In this document: positions 59,165 to 64,000 of the stretch, one piece after another | How the letters are laid out: the number at the start of each line of letters is the position of its first letter | How positions within the stretch are numbered: position 1 is the first letter of the stretch | Assembly: GCA_008711295.1 (NCBI GenBank) | Contig: VUYV01000146.1 | Location: forward strand, 1,603,730 to 1,667,729 | DNA length: 64,000 nt | From: Anarhynchus alexandrinus | Lineage: Eukaryota > Chordata > Aves > Charadriiformes > Charadriidae | Direction of reading: 5' to 3' | The notes under the pieces: model-generated | Told to the model about the DNA's origin: nothing | Seen by the model: only the letters and a program-made list of their open reading frames with translations | Database searches by the model: none | Program-made: the position numbers and the translations under genes

Positions 59165-62100
59165 TATGGTTTGACTGGATATGCCTTCATCATTTTTATC
59201 TGTTTGCTCAAACATATAGATCTGCATTCATAAAATAAAGCTGTGAAAGACAAAATCTATTATTATCCTAGAGTTTAAAAAGTAATATAAACATTCTTCT
59301 CCACTGAAACATTGTCCAGCGATGAAGCTAGCAGCCTGGCACACAAAGTACCTCTGTAGGCATTGTGAGAAACACGCTCACTGTATTGAATTGTCACTGG
59401 ACTTCTGGTGTAAAGAGGTGTTTTCCTTTCCTACCTGGTTTTACAGTCTTTAATCTTTTGACACCATAGTTAATGCGTTTTCGCAATGTACAGAGAAGAT
59501 AGTCAGCATGTTAAGTTCCAGTCTGCTTTGTAGCTTTTATTTGTGTGGCCCAAAATATACCTTTCAACACAATATTCAAAAACTATTTCAACTTTCTTTT
59601 TTTTTTTTTTTTAATACAGATAAATTATTTCAGATTAAAGTACTTAAAAATTATTCAAACAGCAATAAATGTAGTTTTTCCAGTACTGACTGCTTAGCTG
59701 GGCTTTGGCATTTGGTGATGTTTCTTTTGTAGCAATCAATTTAGGGATAACCTGTTATCCGTAAAGAAATATCTCAAAGATCTAATTTTTCTTTGATGAT
59801 TATGGCCCACAACATAAATTAAAACCTGCAGGCTTCCTGGGCATTGCTGGTTTCCATTTTTATCCTTCAGTATTTAGTTAAAATATCACATACAACCAAA
59901 AAGCCTACACAAGCTTTTCTAATTTAATCTTTGTGTGTTTATGGAAGCAATTAAAAATAAAAATGAATTGCATGTGGTCTGCTCTTGGAATTTATGTTAA
60001 ACTAAACTTGCTGCTGTCATTTTTTGATAGGCTAGAACTAATTTAATGCTGTTTTACTAAGTTATTATAATGAAAAACAGACCACAAAAATAAAAATAAC
60101 ATCAACATGAGAATTACATGACTTTTACATGAAAATAAGGCTCACTTTACCTTTGCAGATGTTTGTGTGAGTAAGGTCCTGAAATCCTGCAGATGGTGTG
60201 GAAAATTGAGTTTGTAACTTTGGGTCATATAGCTGAGACTTGAACATCTGAAGCCAATCCTCATCTGCCCACCTACATTCTTTGCAGTGAAAGCCATACC
60301 ATACCATCTAAATGTATACGTATTAAAAATTACTTAGATGATAGTCTTTTGTGTATTGACTTGATGTCTTCAGGCTTCCACAGAAACACAATGCATCATA
60401 GGGCTGCAAAGTGCAGAAACCTATCCTTAAGAAGTAAAATAACTAAAGAAGCAAAAAACTGAGTAAAGAAAACCTTTTATGGAATGACTTTAGTATTTTA
60501 GACTCACAGTGAAGCAACAATTTATGTTTTGGTCAGAAACTCATTCTGCAGATGAGCAATTAAGATACTAAATATTTCCTAAAGGAGCAGGGGGCACGGT
60601 TGTTTTATTTTGATTTGGGTTGGGGTTGGGGTTGATTGGGTTTTGTTGTGGGTTGGTTGTTTTTTTTTTTGAAGTAGAGGGGTTGTACAGATTTATGAGT
60701 TTTGGAAATGTTGACTGTAAAGCATTTATTAGTTTGAAATACCATTCTTGTGCTTAGACTATTTTATTTTGGAGATGGCAATTTGAGGAACATATATGTT
60801 CAGACTTTCAGTTTTTCCCTCAGTCAAGTAGATCCATTCACTTCGAAGATGTATTTCTGTGAATAAAGGTCACAGAATTAAGCTCTGACTTCTTCAATGT
60901 GCAAATATGTTTTCACTGCAAAATCAAATCCTAGGAAATGTGGAAAACATGCATATATGTTACTGGCACTGATGAAGTTATTATTCTTTGTATACCACAA
61001 AAACCCTAATGTTTTTCTCAGATCCTGCAACATTATGTAAGATATTCACCAATGGGAAAGCAGCCTCTATATTAATTTTCACATTATCTGAAGAAGTTCT
61101 CAGTAATTGTTCCTAATTCACAAAATCCAAAACATTGACAGATTATTATTTTTTAAAGATTTTTGAAGGTCAAGAGTGTAAATAAACTACATTAACTTGA
61201 AGCACTTCATTTTCCTACCATTCCTACCATCTGTTAGTGCAGTAGACAGTAAATATATTTTGCCTAAGTCACCCCTCAAGTGCGTTAAAAAGCTTTTCTA
61301 AAATCTTAGGGTACACACAAGTTCTGGCAGTACTGTATATAGAAAAGTGTATGCATAAGATATATGTCAGCTATATGCTAAGCATGGTATAAAGTGCACA
61401 TATATGATGACATAACAAAGTGCAAGGATGATAGTAAAGAAGTCCTGTTAAATATCGCTTATTTGAATTATTATTGCACAACAAAAATCTAAAAAAAAAA
61501 AATTAATGTAAATTTATTTCCCTTAAATCTTTCATAGAAAGAAATGCGTGGAATATCAAAGCCCTAGAGTCACACCAATTTGCTTACACTAATTCTCAAG
61601 CTCATCTGTGCTTCACATTCAAAAATCAAAGCTGTCTGTGATGTAGTCAGTAAAGGTCAGATCTAAGAACTCAGATGTAATGATTCACATCAGTCTGCAC
61701 AATTATCTATTCCATTTTTTTCAGATACATGTTTCGTTCTTCCTTTTATTTCCACTAGAGAGGCATTCATATTTCCCAGATTTAAAAGCTGGGAGTGTTT
61801 AATTTGTATAATCTTTTTTTCCCCCTTGTGTTCTTCGGGAATAATTTCAAGATGTGAAGTGGATACTATACCTAAAGTTCCAAATCTTTTTTTAATGCAC
61901 ATTGTTGTAGTACTACTTTTGTATTTCTTAAAATAAATATCCACAAGTGAAATAGACCACATAATTAACCAGTTGACTTTGAGGGATTCAAGATATTTCC
62001 AAAGCTCTTACCGTACATTATGTGGGATAGCTGAGACAGTTACATAAAAACAACCATGGGTTAACCTACTCCTTCATGCTATTTGCATGCAGTGGGTATT

Positions 62101-62681
62101 GCACTCCATAAGCAATGTCTGTTCTATGCAATTTAAGCTACCTGATCTTAAGCTATCCTGATCTCATCTAAGTGTGGCTTAAAACTGAGTAGCAGGATGT
62201 TTTGTTCCTATTATCACCTTTTTACTTGGCACTACTGTCCATGCAGAACTGAAGTAATTCAACATGACAAATATTTCTGTGGAAACCACAAGACATGCAA
62301 GTGCAGACCAAAAGCAGTAACCAGTTCCAACAGTTACCTCAAATCTAAAGATGATATATAAGCTCACTTTTTATAGACATCTTGCAGATATGACAAAGAC
62401 TTTTAGATGGTCAGGTTTTTTTTCATTCTCTTTGCACAATTATGAAAAATCTATATCTTCCTTAAAATTAAAAAGATTTTGCTCAGACTGTCTGACAAGA
62501 CCTTTCACAGAGAAAAATCACAGACAAAATAATAGCAAAACAAATACTAGAGATTCCAAATGCTGATTTATTAGATTACATATAGTGCATAATATATTTA
62601 TCTAATTGAAAACAATAAGGCGTTATATTTGCTTATTTGTAGATTTAAAAAATTACTTTTTTTTTAATTTCATATTCTTAC
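59165..62681 (-). other. Candidate intron / unassigned DNA
   Basis: If the two minus-strand exons are real this is their intron, together with 58228-59164. It contains a G-rich tract at 60617-60640. A 157-base segment at 60151-60307 has an acceptor-like 'acatttag' and a donor-like GTAAAG, but its phase does not fit between the two exons. Nothing else recognised. Confidence 0.4.
60617..60640 (+). repeat. G-quadruplex-type tract
   Basis: Four runs of at least three G separated by TT, TT and TTGATT: GGG-TT-GGGG-TT-GGGG-TTGATT-GGG. On the minus-strand transcript it would be a C-rich tract. Confidence 0.7.
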
Positions 62682-62862
62682 ATGATCAGCACTATCTGTA
62701 CTAAAAACTGAGACCATTCAGCAGCAGTAGAAATGCCTATAAATTCATGCTTCATTCCTTCCTCCTTTCTGGCCTTCATTTTTTCTTTAATTTTCTTCCT
62801 CTCAACCAGGCAGAGGGTTAACACAAATGTTCCTGAAAAAGAAATCTTTCCCAGCACTACTC
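62682..62862 (-). CDS. Candidate internal exon of an unrecognised membrane protein
   Basis: Minus-strand exon of 181 bases flanked by a strong acceptor ('cagtttcaccttgcag' then GAG) and a strong donor (CAT then GTAAGA). It holds 59 complete codons, with two bases at each end. The product starts with a hydrophobic segment 'VVLGKISFSGTFVLTLCLV', then a strongly basic stretch 'ERKKIKEKMKARKEE', then 'HEFIGISTAAEWSQFLVQIV'. Its trailing AT joins in frame with the exon at 58089-58227. The TAAEWS string also occurs in DRAM-family membrane proteins as I recall them, but the surroundings do not match well enough to assign it. Upstream exons would lie beyond the window. Confidence 0.45.
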
Positions 62863-64000
62863 CTGCAAGGTGAAACTGAATAAAGTTATACCTTAAAAAA
62901 ACTGTAGCAGGCACTTTTTTATGATTTGGGGACACATTTACAAGTACGTCTTATTTTTGGCTCACTTAATGGAAACACTAATAAATGTAAATATGTTCAA
63001 ATTTTCTAAATACCAGAACTTTTTTAATTGCTGAAAATCACTCAAGTTTCATAGTGTCTTTTTGTTCTTTTTAGTTATTCAAATGACACTAAAAGATAAT
63101 TTAATGAAGTAAATTCCCATCCGCTAGCTAGCTTAGATCATTCATGTAGGAAAGTTTGCCCAATAACCTAATTTACTTGAAGGGTTGAATGAAGTTGCTT
63201 CCAAATTTAATCATCTGTCAAGCTTTGACATTCTTCCAGTACAGAATTACCTGCCTATTATGAATACATTTAAAAGACCCACAGTCATGTTACAACATTT
63301 TATATTACATTTTTGCATTTGCCAGAGTCTGTTCTGATGCTCTGCAAACAAAAAGAAAATGGGTGTTTCTTAATACCTCTTAATCATAGAAAATGGGCCC
63401 ATGAAAATTCTGCAGCTCCCCGAGTAGCCTTATTCTGACCTTTTAAGACTAAAAAGAGCACAAAAGAAGGTGGATTTCCCAGTACTTTCTTAGTGTAGCC
63501 AATCAATTCTCTCTAAGAAACAGTGGTACTTGTAAGGCAAATCATGGGTTCCTAGACTCTTGCCACTTAGATATATTTAGATTTAGGGTATGTGGAACAA
63601 AAAATGATTTAGGGTATGTGGAACAAAAAATGACACACATTCAGAAGCAGTCATCCTTAAAAAATCCTTGAAAATAAAGCAAACGTCTGTTAAAAAAAAT
63701 CAACTGAACCTTTTCAACACAAATCTGTAAGTTTGGCAAACTGCCAGCAAATCTTAAAACAGCTGACTCTTAGAAGCCTGCTTCTGAAGTCCATTGTCCT
63801 TTCTGCATCGCCATCACAAAATATCAGTGTCAAGGTAGAGATAGCCAAAGTGTGCTATTCAAGCTATGGGCAAATAAGGTATTTTTAACAATAACCAGGA
63901 CTTCCAGATTTATTGCCCTAAAGCTGGTAATCTGACAAAGCCACCAAACTTGGCTATCAGCTCATCAGAAAAAGAGCTGGAGTCAAGCTGCTAAAAAGTA
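62863..64000. other. Unassigned DNA, possibly upstream intron
   Basis: Contains an exact 26-bp tandem duplication (63581-63632). A strong acceptor-like site ('ttctttttgtttgcag' on the minus strand, near 63339) is followed by only short open frames whose phase does not match the exon at 62682-62862. No further exon called. Confidence 0.4.
63581..63632. repeat. Exact 26-bp tandem duplication
   Basis: Two identical adjacent units (63581-63606 and 63607-63632) starting 'atttagggtatgtggaac' and ending 'aaaaaatg'. No substitutions between copies, so it is recent or polymorphic. Confidence 0.95.

Noticed and set aside
60151..60307. Possible extra exon on the minus strand with acceptor and GTAAAG donor
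   Set aside because: Two of its frames are open, but placed between the exons at 62682-62862 and 58089-58227 it breaks the phase and leads to an early stop; no family resemblance.
61690..61962. 90-codon minus-strand open frame
   Set aside because: Considered as another exon of the candidate gene, but no good acceptor/donor pair and no compatible phase.
62682..62862. Assignment of the candidate exon to the DRAM/TMEM150 membrane family from the TAAEWS string
   Set aside because: Only six residues agree with what I remember of DRAM2; the flanking membrane segments do not match, so the name was not used.

Overview
The window looks like a piece of a bird genome. It is AT-rich, intron- or intergenic-like DNA with no dense gene content. 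It is punctuated by CR1 LINE retrotransposons, most of them carrying the diagnostic CR1 3' end: a 'gatgatctt..aaggtcc(c/t)ttccaacc' block followed by short repeats of 'attctatg'. Several CR1 subfamilies and ages are present, plus an LTR with avian endogenous-retrovirus layout. No prokaryotic operon, CRISPR array, rRNA or tRNA was seen. Nearly all long open frames belong to CR1 ORF1/ORF2 remnants; the other short open frames in AT-rich DNA show no domain or codon signal. Layout: 1-3.5 kb is unassigned. 3.5-4.3 kb is a CR1 3' fragment (+) with an intact 195-codon ORF2 tail. 8.7-9.1 and 12.4-12.6 kb hold ancient, very diverged CR1/L3-like relics (+). 10.6-11.7 and 51.3-52.6 kb are two copies of the same dispersed, LTR-like repeat that I cannot name. 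19.3-19.8 kb is a CR1 3' fragment (-). 29.6-31.4 kb is a CR1 (+) whose reverse-transcriptase core is missing, and 31.7-32.4 kb is a CR1 of another subfamily (+) lacking its 3' end. 33.3-34.3 kb is another ancient CR1 relic (-). 40.8-42.3 kb (+) and 42.7-46.9 kb (-) are two CR1s facing each other, the second reaching back into ORF1. 47.3 kb is a CR1 3'UTR stub (+). 54.2-56.4 kb (-) and 56.8-57.0 kb (+) are further CR1 pieces. 57.8-62.9 kb carries candidate coding exons on the minus strand whose splice phases agree, with a solo LTR inserted antisense in the intron between them. The CR1 parts work together only historically: ORF1 (RNA-binding/esterase-like) and ORF2 (endonuclease plus reverse transcriptase) drive target-primed reverse transcription, but every copy here is broken. 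The most practical discovery is an assembly error at 43.38-44.48 kb: a 545-bp exact duplication whose junction is the first seven bases of the Illumina adapter followed by an N. The most biologically interesting candidates are the unrecognised membrane-protein exons on the minus strand and the unnamed LTR-like repeat pair.
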